A stretch of DNA of 64,000 bases from Pratylenchus scribneri (GCA_030063045.1 JAQSEB010000031.1:2480001-2544000); one strand, 5' to 3'. Numbered from the stretch's first letter, positions 22,706-35,634 are shown. Translations and numbers: made by a program. Notes: generated from the letters alone by a model not told the origin.

Positions 22706-24753
22706 ATGCGATTTATTGTGGTCGAAAATTATGAAGAAATTTCGGATTTGGCTGCCAAATATGTTTGCCGGCGGATCAACGAATTCACTGCAAAAAATCC
22801 TGACAAATTCTTTACACTTGGATTACCAACAGGCATAGCCAAAAATTCATCCATTTAATTATAAAAATTAAATTGAAGGGAGTTCACCATTGGGAATGTA
22901 CAAAAAATTGATTGAATTCCACAAAAATGGTCAAATTTCATTTGAAAGGTAAATTTGGCGAAATTTTAATTAATAAATGAATTTATGGTCCCATTTTAGA
23001 GTGAAAACATTCAACATGGACGAGTGAGTTTATTTACATCATTGAGAAAATTTATTAGCAATTTTGATTTATTTAATCGAATTTTTTGGAGAATTTATAA
23101 TCATGTTAGCCTCAAAATATTTTGGAAAAATTCCACTTAAAACCATTTAAATCATTTTTAAATAAAATTTAATCGTGTCGCTTTCCCCAACAAAGATATG
23201 TTGGTATTCCGGATGCTCATCCCCAAAGTTATCATCGTTTTATGTTCGACAATTTCTTTCGGTATTTATTTCCTCTCAAATGACCATATTTTCTTCCCCT
23301 TCCTTTTATAGTCATATCGATATTGACCCCAAAAATGTGCACATTCCAAATGGGAATGCGCCTTCACTTGAACAGGAATGTGCCAATTATGAGTGAGTTT
23401 TTTAAGGGGAATTTTTCCGATTATATATTTATTTGTTATTTTTATTAGGCGAATTTTTCTAATTTTATCCTTTATTTTTCGATTAATATTTTTTATTTTT
23501 AATTGAAAATATTCCTAATTTTGTTATTCCAAATACCGTATTTCTTCTATTAGAAGTCCAATCTCTATTAATAGTCCACCCTCGATTTTGAGGTACTATA
23601 TCTCTTGGCTAGATGAATTTTTTGGAAATTTTTAATTGCATTTCTTAGTATCATTGGGTTCTATAAATATTTATAGTTTGTTCCAAAATGTGGACAGAAA
23701 ACAGAGTTAGACCCCAAATTTTGCCCTTTTTTGAACTTCGAAACTTTTAAGCCCATGAGTTTCCAATAGAAGGAATATTGTAATTTTAGCAATTTATAAG
23801 CCGTATTTATAAAATAGTCATTTCCACTAATTAATGATTATTTTAAATCAATTCATTTCCATTTTTAGGGAGGCCATCCAATCGGCTGGCGGCATCGAAT
23901 TATTCATTTCTGGAATTGGCTCCGATGGGCATATTGCCTTCAATGAGCCGCACAGTTCATTGACGGTAAATTCTATTAAATAAGATTGGAAAAATTCCCT
24001 TAAAAGAGCCGAACTCGTGTCCAGACGCTGAATGCCGAAACAATTTCTGCAAATTCACGGTTTTTCCAAAATGATGCAAGCCAAGTGCCAACAAAGGTAA
24101 ATAAAGGAAAGAAAATGGGAAATGGCCTATCATTTAATTTGTTAACATTTTAAGGCAATCACTGTTGGTGTTGGGACAATTATGGATGCCAAAGAGGTGA
24201 TCATTTTTAGGGCAAATTATATTTAATATTTGCCCTTTTTGATTGATCGATTTGAGATTTTTAATCTGATCTCGAAGCCTCTATTAGATTTTTAAAATAA
24301 TAATTTTCTAGATTTTAATGCTGGTCAATGGAACGCAAAAGGCTCAGGCTTTACACGCAGCCATCGAGAAGGGTATTTCACATTTGTGCACGGCAAGCGG
24401 TGATTTGGCATTTATAATTGGGAATTATTTTAATTTTATTGCATTTTAGCCTTACAAATGCATCCAAATTGTCAATGGATTGTGGATGAGGTATGAATAA
24501 ATAAAAATGAATTTTTTCGAAACCAATTAAATTAAATTCAAAAATAAAAAATTTTATTTAAAAATCTACATTATTTATATATATATATATATAAAATTTG
24601 AATTATATGTAATAAAAATTTTCGAAATTTTTAAATTTAAAAAAATTTAATTATGCGAATTTTTAGGAAGCAACAATGGAATTGAAAGTGAAAACAGTCA
24701 AATATTTTCAAGGGCAACGAACCGATTATTTGAAGGAAATGCTGGGAGAATAA
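22706..24753 (+). CDS. gnpda: Glucosamine-6-phosphate deaminase, eleven exons
   Basis: Converts glucosamine 6-phosphate to fructose 6-phosphate and ammonia in the cytosol, linking amino-sugar (chitin/glycoprotein) turnover to glycolysis. Exons 22706-22832, 22879-22948, 23000-23023, 23196-23261, 23312-23392, 23869-23965, 24007-24096, 24155-24196, 24312-24399, 24450-24490 and 24667-24753 give 270 residues in phase, the normal family length. Signatures in order: [33 protein letters not shown] (phosphosugar loop), [13 protein letters not shown] (catalytic Asp), [29 protein letters not shown] (catalytic His), [11 protein letters not shown] and [13 protein letters not shown]. Intron 1 uses a GC donor (ACAG then GCATAG). 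Divergent spots such as NEPHSS for NEPGSS are noted. Intron 5 holds a small inverted-repeat element. Confidence 0.96.
23534..23782. mobile_element. MITE in a deaminase intron
   Basis: The ends TACCGTATTTCTTCTATT and AATAGAAGGAATATTGTA are imperfect inverted repeats, and the 249-bp element lies wholly inside the intron between exons 5 and 6. The left end continues TAGAAGTC, as does the small element at 41732, which marks them as one family. TA at the borders suggests a Tc1/mariner-type insertion, but this is inference. Confidence 0.6.
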
Positions 24754-24876
24754 TATTTAGATGAATGAAATAAATGGATTAAAATAATTGAATTAAAATA
24801 TAAATTAAAAATTAATGAAATGAATGCTTTATTGTTTAAAATGAAAAGTATTAATGTATTGTGCACCTTCAAAAAT

Positions 24877-26520
24877 TCATCCTTTTCCCATTTTGCCCAT
24901 CAATTCCGCTTTTCTTGTATCCAATTTGGCCATAATTTTATCTAAATCTTTATTCAAGGCAATATCACGAATTGCACGCGCATTCATTCCTCCCAAAATG
25001 CATCGGTCAAATCGGCATGAACGGCATATTTCACCTAGATGAATTTGGCAAGTGCTATTCCTATTGCATTGATATTGGCGTTGGTTGAGCACAGATCGAC
25101 GGAAAAATGAACGGCAACCTGCTGATTGAAAAATGGAATTGAATTAAATAAAATTGGATGGAAGGGAAAATAATTTTGGTAGTTATCGGTTATCTAATAA
25201 TTTCTGCTATTCTGATTTTAATTCCGCCTGGTTAGAATAATTCAGCCTGGTTAGAATAATTCCGCCTGGTTAGAATAATTCCGCCTGGTTAGAATAATTC
25301 AGCCTGGTTAGAATAATTCCGCCTGGTTAGAATAATTCCGCCTGGTTAGAATAATTCCGCCTGGTTAGAATAATTCCGTCTGCTTAGAATAATTCCGCCT
25401 GGTTAGAATAATTCCGCCTGGTTAGAATAATTCCGCCTGGTTAGAATAATTCCGCCTGGTTAGAATAACTCCGCCTGGTTAGAATATTCCGCCTGGTTAG
25501 AATAATTCCGCCTGGTTAGAATAATTCCGCCTGGTTAGAATAATTCCGCCTGGTTAGAATAATTCCGCCTGGTTAGAATAATTCCGCTTGGTTAGAATAA
25601 TTCCGCCTGGTTAGAATAATTCCGCCTGGTTAGAATAATTCCGCCTGGTTAGAATAATTCCGCCTGCTTAGAATAATTCCGCCTGGTTAGAATAATTCCG
25701 CCTGGTTAGAATAATTCCGCCTGTTTTGATTTTTAATTCCGCCTGGTTAGAATATTCCGCCTGGTTAGAATAATTCCGCCTGGTTAGAATAATTCCGCCT
25801 GGTTAGAATATTCCGCCTGGTTAGAATAATTCCGCCTAGTTAGAATAAATTCCGCCTGTTCTGATTTTAATTCCGTCTACTCAAAATTTAGATACTCAAC
25901 GGTTATTTATTAATTTAGTTCTTCATAGTCGGTTAACCGAACCGAAAAGCAGACATGCGGAATCACTTTAACATTTAACTAGGTTGAATTATAATCAGAA
26001 CAGGCGGAATTAATAAAATGAATTGAAATTAATGGACTTTTTTTTATGGTTTAATCAGTAAAATTTATCATTAATTTTTTCAAAACTTTTTCAGCCAAAT
26101 ATTTTTATTAAAAAAAGGAATTTTGTACAAAAATTGAATAAATTTTATTATTTATTATCTTATTTTTAATATGTATTTTTGGTCAAATCTACTAAACTAA
26201 CCCAAACAACTTGGCACATCAAAATGGTAACAATTAGCTGAACGACCGCAAACCACACATTCCGATGGGCGTTCACGTTCTTCAACGCAGCCAGTTCGAA
26301 TTCTTTTTTGTTGCTTCGAGGTTAAATCATTGTTTTCTATTCTTTTTTCTTCGAAATTCCATTTTTGATGTTTTTCCAATTCTTTCCAGTCCAAATTTCC
26401 TCCAATCAGGGAATTCCAACTGATTTGTTGCTCTAATTCCTCAATGCTGACATTTTCTGACTCAAAATTGAGACAAAAATTGTCGAGAGGGAGGTCAAAA
26501 TTTTCGTCAAATTTGGTCAT
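24877..26520 (-). CDS. Nuclear hormone receptor consisting of N-terminus and DNA-binding domain only
   Basis: Two exons (26520-26202 and 25118-24877) give 186 residues. After an acidic 80-residue N-terminus comes a nuclear-receptor zinc-finger domain: CVVCGRSANCYHFDVPSCLG, the recognition helix CRSFFRRSV, then YQCNRNSTCQIHLGEIC and RSCRFDRCILGGM. The protein stops about 35 residues after the second finger, with no ligand-binding domain. AATAAA follows on the minus strand near 24829, so the short end looks genuine. It presumably binds DNA in the nucleus and could compete with full-length receptors; that role is inference. The first-finger part closely resembles the neighbouring receptor at 27.1-30.7 kb, suggesting tandem duplication. 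The single intron contains a 19-bp minisatellite array. Confidence 0.82.
25211..25880. repeat. 19-bp minisatellite array in the receptor intron
   Basis: About 33 copies of ATTCCGCCTGGTTAGAATA with scattered variants, bounded at both ends by TTCTGATTTTAATTCCG. A single inverted monomer (AATCAGAACAGGCGGAATTA) follows at 25994-26013. It belongs to the same family as the arrays at 37.5 and 42.7 kb. Confidence 0.95.
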
Positions 26521-27110
26521 TATTTATTGCTCATTTGGATAGATTTTTGGATTGAATTGGAGAGGAATTTAAATGGAAAATTTTAATTCTTATTTATACC
26601 TAGAAATTCAATATGAAACAAATTGAATGATTATTTAAACCAAATTCTCATAAAGAATATTAAAATGAAGGACAAATAATTTGTTTATTTATTCTTTATT
26701 CCCCTTTTATCCTTTAATGGCCCTTAAGCCCCATTCACAGCATTCATTCCCTCCCCTCTAACTTTACGTCATTCCATTACAACACAAATAAGTACATTTT
26801 GTTCCAATATGTACCAAAACATACCCAAAAATGAATTGTGGAGACAAAATTAATTGTTTCGGAAATAGGTAGGAGGGAATAACCGCAGGAATAGGAAGGG
26901 AGATTTGTTGAACAAAATATAATATGATTTTGATTTGATTTCTAATGAAAAATGTTCCCTAAAAAGATAAGATTTTAATGAGTACGAAAAACCAATTGGC
27001 TTTAATAAAAATTATATTATTGTGAAAATTTATTCTGCAATAAATATAAATATAAATAAATAATTCATTGTATTTTCGGCACAAAAATCACAGTAAATTA
27101 TGCTGAATAA
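26521..27110. other. Spacer between the two receptor genes
   Basis: AT-rich sequence that holds the promoter side of the short receptor and the 3' flank of the full-length one. No gene or repeat is supported. Confidence 0.4.
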
Positions 27111-30100
27111 TCATAATCGCTCCAAAACATAGTTTAATATTTTTTGATCGGAAAAGTCCGGCATTGTCCATTGTTTCATCTTCTTTTGTACCTTTTTGCC
27201 AGAAATCCCAAAAATTACATTGTCCATATAGTCGGGATGGCCCAATATTCGGCTAATGTCCAAAACACTTGTCACATATGTCTAAATATGGGAATTTTTA
27301 TGGAGCATAATTGGATTTGATTAATAAGAATATTGAGATTATTTCGATTAAATGCCATCAATTTTGATGAAAAAATGAACAAATTAAGTAAAATTTTATG
27401 GCAGAAACATGAAAATGTTCAAAATTAATTGGATGCCAATTACCATTTTACAAATTTTGATTTGATTGTTTTCAAAAAAGGAATCGAAATATGACAATGC
27501 CAATAATGTCTGTCTAATAAGGGCCTTTCCTATTCATCCTACTGTACCCCCAATTTTTGCCTAATCACCCTGTCAACCCATCAATAAAATATTGCCCCAA
27601 TCTGCCTTTTTAAAGCTGCTCATTTTCCTCACAAATGGTGTCACTTTTCTATCATCTTTGTGACGTTCTATTATAACATTTTTTCCGCACAACAAAATAA
27701 AAAAGTCGAGTTCTTAAGAATTTTGACCCTAGATTAGGACTAATAATAGAGCAAAAAGTTCTAATAAGCCTAGCTGAAAAAGTTAGCAATCTGGTAGGTA
27801 TAGTTTTTTAACCATAAATTTTGGAAAATAAAATAATTAAAATTTATTTTTTTAGCCTAGAAAATAAATCAAATAAATTCCAATAATTCAGATATTAATG
27901 CTTAATATTTTTCCCTAAAATATGCCCTGCTTAACTGACCAAAAGTGTTTGATGTTGTTTTCCAATTTCCTGGACTGAATTGTTGAAAAACATCTTTAAA
28001 GAAAATATTAAAATTGAATTCTTCCTAATTCCCCAAAATTGACCAATTCAGCGAATCGTTGTGTGCCGCATAAATCACCAAAACGTAGTCGTTCATATTT
28101 CATCAATGCTGACGAATATTTTTCCAATTCATTTTGAAGAAGTTCACAACCAAATTTTGATAAATTTGCCGAAACTTTAAATAATTTTGGTTAATTTAAA
28201 TTGACATTTTATTTTTAAACCAGTTTGAAGGAGAATAATTATTCGAAGTAGCAAAAATTCCTCTCGATTGAGGGCAATTCGTTTGAATGGTTGCAAATTT
28301 TTGCAGAATAATTTGCATTTCAGTGGCATAATTTGCTTATTTCTTTGTAAATAAATTGGGGAGAAGCCATCCGGGAATGCCAACAATTCGTAGCCATTCA
28401 TTTGAATGCTATAAAATGTTTGGCTGAATATAACAGCTGCGAGGGTATTGTTGGCCATTAATGTGATCTACAATTGGATGTGTTATTAGATTAATATGGT
28501 ACACTTCAACTGGGCAATATCTCAACTAGGCGACATCGCATGTAACCCATAAAGGACGAAACCAATTTAGATGATTTTATTATTATATTAAGTTAAAGAG
28601 CTCACTTATGGCTATCACTGGCTATAAGATTTATTTAATTTGATTCAGAATTAGCAGAGTTGTACTTAAAAAAACAATGAAAAATTTGTAAATTTATTAT
28701 AATAGTCTTTTTTAATGTTTTTTAGTACAACTCTGCTAATTTTGAACCAAACTAAAAAATTCGGTCGATAGCCAAAAGTGAGCTTTTTAATTTGAAAACC
28801 AAAATCATCTATATCCGCTTCGTCTTAATGAACTACCGTCTCGGTCTGCTGCTGATCTCTAATTGAAGGAAATAATATTCTTTTTTTGTCTGAATCATTC
28901 TTTAAATTTGGCTCAATCTCAATAATAATAAAACTCAATATTTTGTCATTTAAAAGACCATTACTCTCATTGAATAAAACTGAAGCCTAATGATTTCATT
29001 TTATTATTCAGTAAATTTTGCCTGATCATCGTTGGATAATTTGGTAAAAACGGGCAATATTTTGACCAATTCAAAGCATAAATAGCAATCAATGAACAGC
29101 CAATTTGGTTTCTTGAAAATGCCCTTGGCACATTGTTCGATGAAAAATTGGCGACTTTGTGGAATAATTCGTCGATTCTAAAATTTAATATTCAAATTTC
29201 GTAATTTTTGTATAAAGCAAAAAATATTTCATTTTTGCTAACCGAAAATTTGTCTGCATTTGCCAAAAGGCATTGGCCCTCTTCGAGCACATCAAATAAA
29301 TCCTTTTTGTAATAATATTCGGCGCTCACTTCCGTCTCCGAATATCGAATTCGAAGGAGTTTATCATCGACATAAAACAGGGAATTTAATAATTCCAATT
29401 CCGTATTGCACTCAAATTGTGGTTCAGACTGTATTGAGGGAATAATTGTACAATTTTGGATTGGTTTTAATATGTCAAAACCGTAATTCCCCCACTGTTG
29501 GATGATGTGCTGTCTTTGTCAATTTCGGCTAATTCACTGTGTAATTCCATTTTTCGCCTTTCTATGAATTCAATGGCCAAATCCATTTGTTCCGAATTGA
29601 TTTGTTGGACTCGAATGGAACGTGGATTCATTCCGGCCAAAATGCATCCATCCAAACGACATGAACGGCAAATTTCGCCTAAAGTCATATCATCCAATAA
29701 TTTCTGTCGATTTTTATTAAAGGAAAGATCTATTTTTCCATGTTTATTAGCTTTTCATAATAGGTAATTTATTTCCAATAGCAATCTCGGTACTAATGGA
29801 AATTGTCCTCTACGAGGGATGGATAAGGTTGATGATGATTGATGATGAAGAAGATGATGATGAGATGGCGAGAATGATGAAGAAAATGATAAAGAAGATA
29901 TCCAATTTCATCTTCTTCCTCATCCTCATCCCTTTCTTCGTAGACGACACACTCCAATGGTACAGTAATTTCTAATCTTTCCTACCGTATAACATCAACA
30001 AACCTCTCCCTCTATTAATTCCCGAGTATATCGAATTTGAGGACTGATGAGGAGTTGAGGACCCATAGCTCTCCTAACAGGGTGAACTTTAAATTTTTTT

Positions 30101-30748
30101 ATTGCATTTTTTTAATTCCTTAAAGCTCTACAAAATCGCTATAATTTGTTAAAAATGTCCACAAATTAAGGAGTTAGATCTCAAATTTTCACAAAATAAT
30201 TCCCCGCGGGGTCTTAAAAGAAGTTATACTCTCTTTAATTTTCCCCTAACCTTGATCCAATTTGCATTTCCTTCGATTTTGGCATTCATATTTCCGTTGG
30301 GTGAGAATGGAACGTCGGAAAAATGATCGGCAACCTGTAAAATACACAAATATATTCTCAAATTAAATCAATTATTTTCACCAAGACAACTTGGCACATC
30401 AAAATGATAACAATTCGCCGGTCGGCCACAAACCGCACATCGATTTGGCCTCTGCCTTCTTTCCCCTCTATGTTCCTTTTTGGTCATCAATTTTGGGACA
30501 TTTTTCAATTGTTGTTTTTCATCTTTTTCGTATTCTTTTTCTTGATCCGTTACTGAACTTTCGGTGCTAGAATTATCCGAAGACCTATTTTGGCTGATCA
30601 TTTGCTTTAATTCCTCATTGCAATTTGAGGTTGAATTGTTTTGGAACCAAAAATGATGGGAAGATGAAAGCGATGAAAATGTTGAAGAATGGAATCGGTC
30701 TTGTTGAAAATTGTACGCGGAAAATTGATGGGAAATGGACGAATTCAT
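27111..30748 (-). CDS. Nuclear hormone receptor, full length, ten exons
   Basis: Ligand-regulated transcription factor of the expanded nematode NHR type. Exons 30748-30382, 30334-30251, 29729-29482, 29428-29243, 29177-29022, 28467-28221, 28174-28044, 27993-27940, 27509-27444 and 27281-27111 join in phase to 569 residues. A Ser/Asn-rich N-terminus precedes the zinc-finger domain (CAVCGRPANCYHFDVPSCLG, CRSFFRRSIL, YECQNRRKCKLDQ, GEICRSCRLDGCILAGM). The second finger loop is long. A hinge follows, then a ligand-binding domain with LLNSLFYVDDKLLRIRYS, LVKILPVFTKLSNDDQ (helix 3-5 signature region), LLRIIILLQT and a C-terminal helix ending LNYVLERL. The intron after DDQ is of GC-AG type (CAG then GCAAAA). 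Its closest neighbour in the window is the truncated paralogue downstream. Confidence 0.92.
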
Positions 30749-31412
30749 TTCGAGAGCAAAGATAATTTTGTGATGGCCAAATCTACATACAAAATATTCA
30801 ATTAAATCTAGGATTCATGGAGGAATTTGATAACAAAAATTATAAATGGCTTAATAAGGCTTGGAGGAGGCTGTGTTAAAGAAGAAATATAGAAAGGAAT
30901 TTAACGACTGAAATTCCCGAAAATATTTCATCAAAAAAATTTTTTTATATTTAATTACGCTGGAGAAATCAGGAAAATCTATGAGAATAATAAAATTGTG
31001 GAATGAAATTATTGGAATCAAATCGACACAAATATTCTTTTACATTACCGATGGGCCTACTCAAAAATTTATTATGTAAATTCTCGTAGAATTTGGGGGA
31101 AACGATATCATTTGGAATAAAAAGAATGATTGTTGTAGACTAAAAATTATTAGAAATGGTGAAAATTCTCGAACACAAATCAAATCAAATATATTTATAT
31201 TTCTAGGGAATGGAAAATGATTGCATCTTAAGACAAAATTTGCTGCTGCTCCCATTCTAATCATTACTAAATGAAAGATGAAGATGGATACTGGATATTG
31301 AGGATTTAGCTTCTTTTAAGGGGTGCTGAGCAATTTCAAACACAATTAAGGCCCTTTTTCCAATTGTTTTGCTGCTGTGTATTGTGCAATTTTATAAAAA
31401 TACGTGGCGTTG
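30749..31412. other. Upstream flank of the receptor gene, no gene seen
   Basis: AT-rich; short minus-strand frames lack coding character. It presumably contains the promoter of the full-length receptor. Confidence 0.35.
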
Positions 31413-32244
31413 CAGTGTTTTTCTGTTCCAACTTTTTTCAATCTGTTCTGTTCCTGTTCTGTTCTCAGATCAGAACATGGAACAGTCTAATTGTTCTGTT
31501 CCTGTTCCCTGTTCCAACTTGGAACAGGAACAGGAATAGGAACAGGAACAGAACAGATTTTCTGTTCTTAAACTGTTCCAAAGAACAAATTTTTTTCCAA
31601 AAAAATTTAGAGAAAATTTTAATTTTTTTATTTTTTTCCTCAATTTTTAATGAAAACGTCAGAGAAATAAACGAAGGCAAGTCCAATACCAACTAAAAAG
31701 GACAAAGGAATATCATTTCATACATATCATCAACTATAAATCTTGCGAAAATTTCTTTATTGACCAAAAATATTCCGCGTAAAATAACGATTCGGTCTCC
31801 TTTTGATAATAAATTTCACAAACAAACAAAAAATTTCAAGTTCTTAATTAGTGCTTTTCATGAACCGAACAACCAATCAGTAGGGGTTGGGGAAGATAAG
31901 TGAATTCCCTCCCCCTAAACGGTGATCCTTTAGTTTTTGGTATTTAGATTCAAATTTTTGGCCATATTTTGGGTTGTCATCAGAAATTTAAGAAATAAAA
32001 GCCCCAAGAAAAATCAAAAATTTCATTTCCTTCCCGATGATTTCCCTTTATTTAAGAATCTCTCAGGAACAGTCTAGGAACAGCCAATTATGCTCTGTTC
32101 CTGTTCTGTTCCTGTTCCAAAAATTTTCAAACTGTTCTGTTCCTGTTCTGTTCTAAATCATGGAACAGGAACAGGGACAGGAACAGGAACAGAACAGGAA
32201 CAGGACAGGAACAGAACAGAATCAGAGGAACAGGGAAAACACTG
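31413..32244. mobile_element. Inverted-repeat element rich in GGAACA units
   Basis: The ends CAGTGTTTTTCTGTTCC and GGAACAGGGAAAACACTG are inverted repeats. Both subterminal regions (31420-31570 and 32065-32240) consist of GGAACAGGAACAG-type hexamers arranged in opposite orientations. The middle 370 bp is non-repetitive with no coding frame. CAGTG ends plus subterminal short repeats fit a non-autonomous hAT element. The 8-bp flanks (TGGCGTTG and CGTTTTTG) match only partly, so the family call is tentative. Confidence 0.65.
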
Positions 32245-34853
32245 CGTTTTTGGCCTTAATATCCGAATAGGGAAGGGAAAGGGAAGGGAAAGGGATGAAT
32301 TGATTTGGCCAAATGCTCCCTTTCGTTGGCTGCTTTGTAATTTATGTTCAACATAAACTATGCTCATTGCCGGATATTTCCAGTCTTTGGATTTGTATTT
32401 AGTAATAATTTAATTAAAGGCCATTAATTTTCACAATGTTAATTTAATTAACGATGGTTTTAAAAGCCATTCTGTTTTGGCCCTCTATTGAGGAAAACAA
32501 TTCAATATTAGAAATAGAAATATAGGAGGAAAAAAGTTGTTATGGAAATGGAATTAACAGAGAACATATTATATTTTCCTATTATTGGCCCAAAATATTA
32601 CCAAAAAACAAAAACTTAATCTGCGAAAATCCCAATTATAGGAAAAGAGACGGGGGTTAGCCAGCCTTTTGTACTAAAAATAAAATTTTGTTTGAAAATC
32701 AATAAAACACTTAAAATTCTTTTTTTTTCTCCAAGTGCAGGAAAATAATTATTGGCAGTCGAGAGAAAACATTTTTTGAAAGGGATGTTTATTGAAAATG
32801 CAGCCAGAGTCGGTGGACCAATTCTCCACAAAAACAGAAATCAAGCACAAAAAAAAAAAGAATATCGGAAATTAAAATAGGAAAATTTTAATCTGGCTTT
32901 TTTAGAATAATGGGGAAATAGTCGAAAATTAGAAGGGTGGTTGTATGTGGGAAATGGAGGAATTGGTTGAGAGTTGAGACCCACTAAAATGTTTGCCCAA
33001 TTTTTGAATTGATTGAAAATGAAAAGGACACAAAATTCGATAATGGAAAGAGGCTTTTCAATGGAGAATGGGAAAATAATTTAATTTAAAAATAATTTTG
33101 ATAGTGCTTTGTTTGGAATTAGATTAAATTGTGAAAAGAAAAGCGGGGAGGAAAATGGGATGGAAAATTTGTAGGGAAATCGAAATTATTGTCTGAAAGG
33201 ATTCAGATTTGGGCTTATTGTTATTAATTTCATAGGCAAATCTTAATATTAAAAGATAACTTAAAAATTTAGAATTATTAAAATAAAACATTAATGCAGA
33301 AAGTATGCTTGACTCGAATGAAAAATTGAATAAAAATCTACTGTGAAAAGTTTGTGATTTTATTGGCCAAATTTTGAGGCAATATTCTGTTTCTAATTCC
33401 ATTATATTTATTCACCTTTTAGTTGAGGATTATTGTGATTCTCATTTGATGAGTCAAAATTCAGGAGGAAAATTTGTGCCTATTTCGTATTGATTTGGGT
33501 CAAAAAAATTCATTCCACCGAAAACCAAACTAAAAATGGGTGACAAAATTTGCGTAAATTATGGCAAAAAAATTTTCAAATTAGAAAATTGATAATTTTC
33601 AAACTACGTAAATTTATTTGTAGTTTGTTTTGAGAAAGAAAATAGAAAGCATCCAAAATTTTTTTGAAAAATTTAATTGCTGAACAAACTTTGACATGAA
33701 ATTATAAAACGAAAAGGACAAAATGCTTGTTTGGACATTGGCTGGCCAAAAAATGCAATGTTATTATTGGTTTAAGCACAATATTTTGGGTTTTTGGAAC
33801 CTTCGAATTTTAAATAAAGAGAAAATTTAAATTAATATCATCATTTTATAGGGCAACTATCAAAATAATTTGTTGAAATTATTTTGCCCTTTTTTTCCTT
33901 CTGTAAATTGGTTGATATTGATATCATTTAAAAAAGAGCAAAAACAAATAATAAATGCTGGAAATAATGATGTTGATGATGAACTCAAAAATGGAGATTA
34001 TTTTGGGAATATTTTTGGACATATGAATGAAAAGTGATATGAATGTGGGCAAAAAATCGAAATTTGGTATTCATTATATTTTTTTTTCAATTTTTTGATT
34101 TGTCAATGCGATTTTGTTGCCATTGAATTTTGAAATGATAAAATCCCTCCAATTCCCAATTTATTACTTTAATTGTATTATTCTTATTCATAATAATTCA
34201 GATATTATATACTAGAAAGATGCTTTTACATTTTTCACATTAAATCAAATTTGAGCTTTTCTAGGGATTTTTGGGTTTTGAAACTTGCACATTCTAGGGG
34301 TAACTTTTCAGTGCGCATCCAGGAAAAATACGCGTTTTTTGATAGGTGTTTGGGTTTGGGCCGAAACCGGTTTAAAAACCGGTTTGTCCAGGTAAAACTT
34401 TTTTCCTTGAACGTATATTGAAATAAATGTTTGATGCGACCCGTCTCCTGAGTCAGTGCTATCTTTTGATATATAGGTTGGGGGGTCTACGGTGGACAGG
34501 GAAGGCTAAAAAATTGACGATAGGGGGTCAATTTTTTGAAAATTTTTGCAATTTCATTATAACTTTTTTGCGAGTTGAGATAGAAGTGCGCGGTAAAGAG
34601 CAAAGTTGTAGAGCTCGACAAGACGAATCCAATGGTATATTGCGCAAGTTGTGAAACCATAACGGTTTCGAGATATGAGCTTAAACCGGTTTAAAAATAT
34701 AAAATATTTAATATTTTGGGATAATGTGTCATTTGAAAATAAAAAAATAGCTAGCAAGAAAAACATCGAGATTTTTGTTGCTGGCGCATGCGCATTCGAA
34801 TTCTTCAATTGATTTTATTCTTTTATTCCGCCAAAAAATATTTTTAACCTAGA
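32245..34853. other. Gene-free 2.6 kb stretch
   Basis: AT-rich with no coding frame I trust. Around 34320-34700 is a less AT-rich patch with palindromic AAACCGGTTTAAAAACCGG and a second TTAAACCGGTTTAA, possibly a fragment of an unknown repeat; AAACCGGTTT also recurs near 46837. The remainder holds nothing recognisable. Confidence 0.4.
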
Positions 34854-35386
34854 ATGGATATTTTAGATTCGATTTTGTTAAAACTTAATCAAACCTATTC
34901 AATTCCAAAAAAACAACAAAAAATGTCGGAAAATAATGAGAAGGAAAAAACACCGCCAACAATTGTTGAAGAGGATGGCCGAAATAACAATGGCAATGAA
35001 AATGCGGAGAAAGGCGAGAAGAAGAAGAATGGCACTCAGAAGGAAAAGAAGAAGGAAGATGGAAAAGAGAAGAATGGCGGTGGAGGAGGTGGAATGAAAA
35101 AGGTATTTTTTATATTCATTTATTTTTATCAATAATTTTATAGCGAGGAGGAGCCAATCGCGGGCACAATCGCAAAGGTGGAGGTCGTGGTGATCGCGAT
35201 GACCGTGGTGGTGACCGCAAATGCTATAACTGTATATTTATAATTTTATTTCACTCTATTTTGATATTTACAGGCAATGGGTATGGACATTTTGCGCGCA
35301 ATTGTCCAAAAAAGAAGGGAGGCGGCGGCGGAGGAAGCGGAAATGGAGGCCAATGCACCTCAAAAACAATTTATATCAATATGTGA
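34854..35386 (+). CDS. Glycine-rich CCHC zinc-knuckle protein, three exons
   Basis: Exons 34854-35102, 35144-35231 and 35274-35386 join in phase. Translation could start at 34854 (149 residues) or at 34923 (MSENNEKE, 126 residues); the downstream ATG begins the low-complexity acidic/lysine region and may be the real start. After the charged N-terminus come GGGGGGMKK, an RGG-like part (GGGRGDRDDRGGDRK) and one zinc knuckle CYNCNGYGHFARNCP (C-x2-C-x4-H-x4-C) split by intron 2, then a Gly-rich tail. This resembles single-knuckle RNA-binding proteins. The truncated Helitron helicase lies just 250 bp downstream, so it could also be cargo of that element. Confidence 0.7.
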
Positions 35387-35634
35387 TAGGTTACATTTAT
35401 AATTTTTTAATTTTTCTATATTTTTATTTTTTTTTAAGTAATGAGAAAAGGAAGCCGATCCATCTTGAGAGGAAGAAATTGAATGGCAAACAATTGTAAT
35501 TTATTATTATTATACATTTATTCGTTTTTTGTTTTTGTTTTATTTTAATAAATGTTTATGGCTTTTTAGTTAATGCTTTTTATTTGTTATTTTTGCTTAT
35601 ATATATATATTTTTATTTTTTTATTCCACAACAG

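Noticed and set aside
31364..32367. Frames with repeated Asn-Arg or Gly-Thr
   Set aside because: Produced by GGAACA hexamer arrays of the inverted element.
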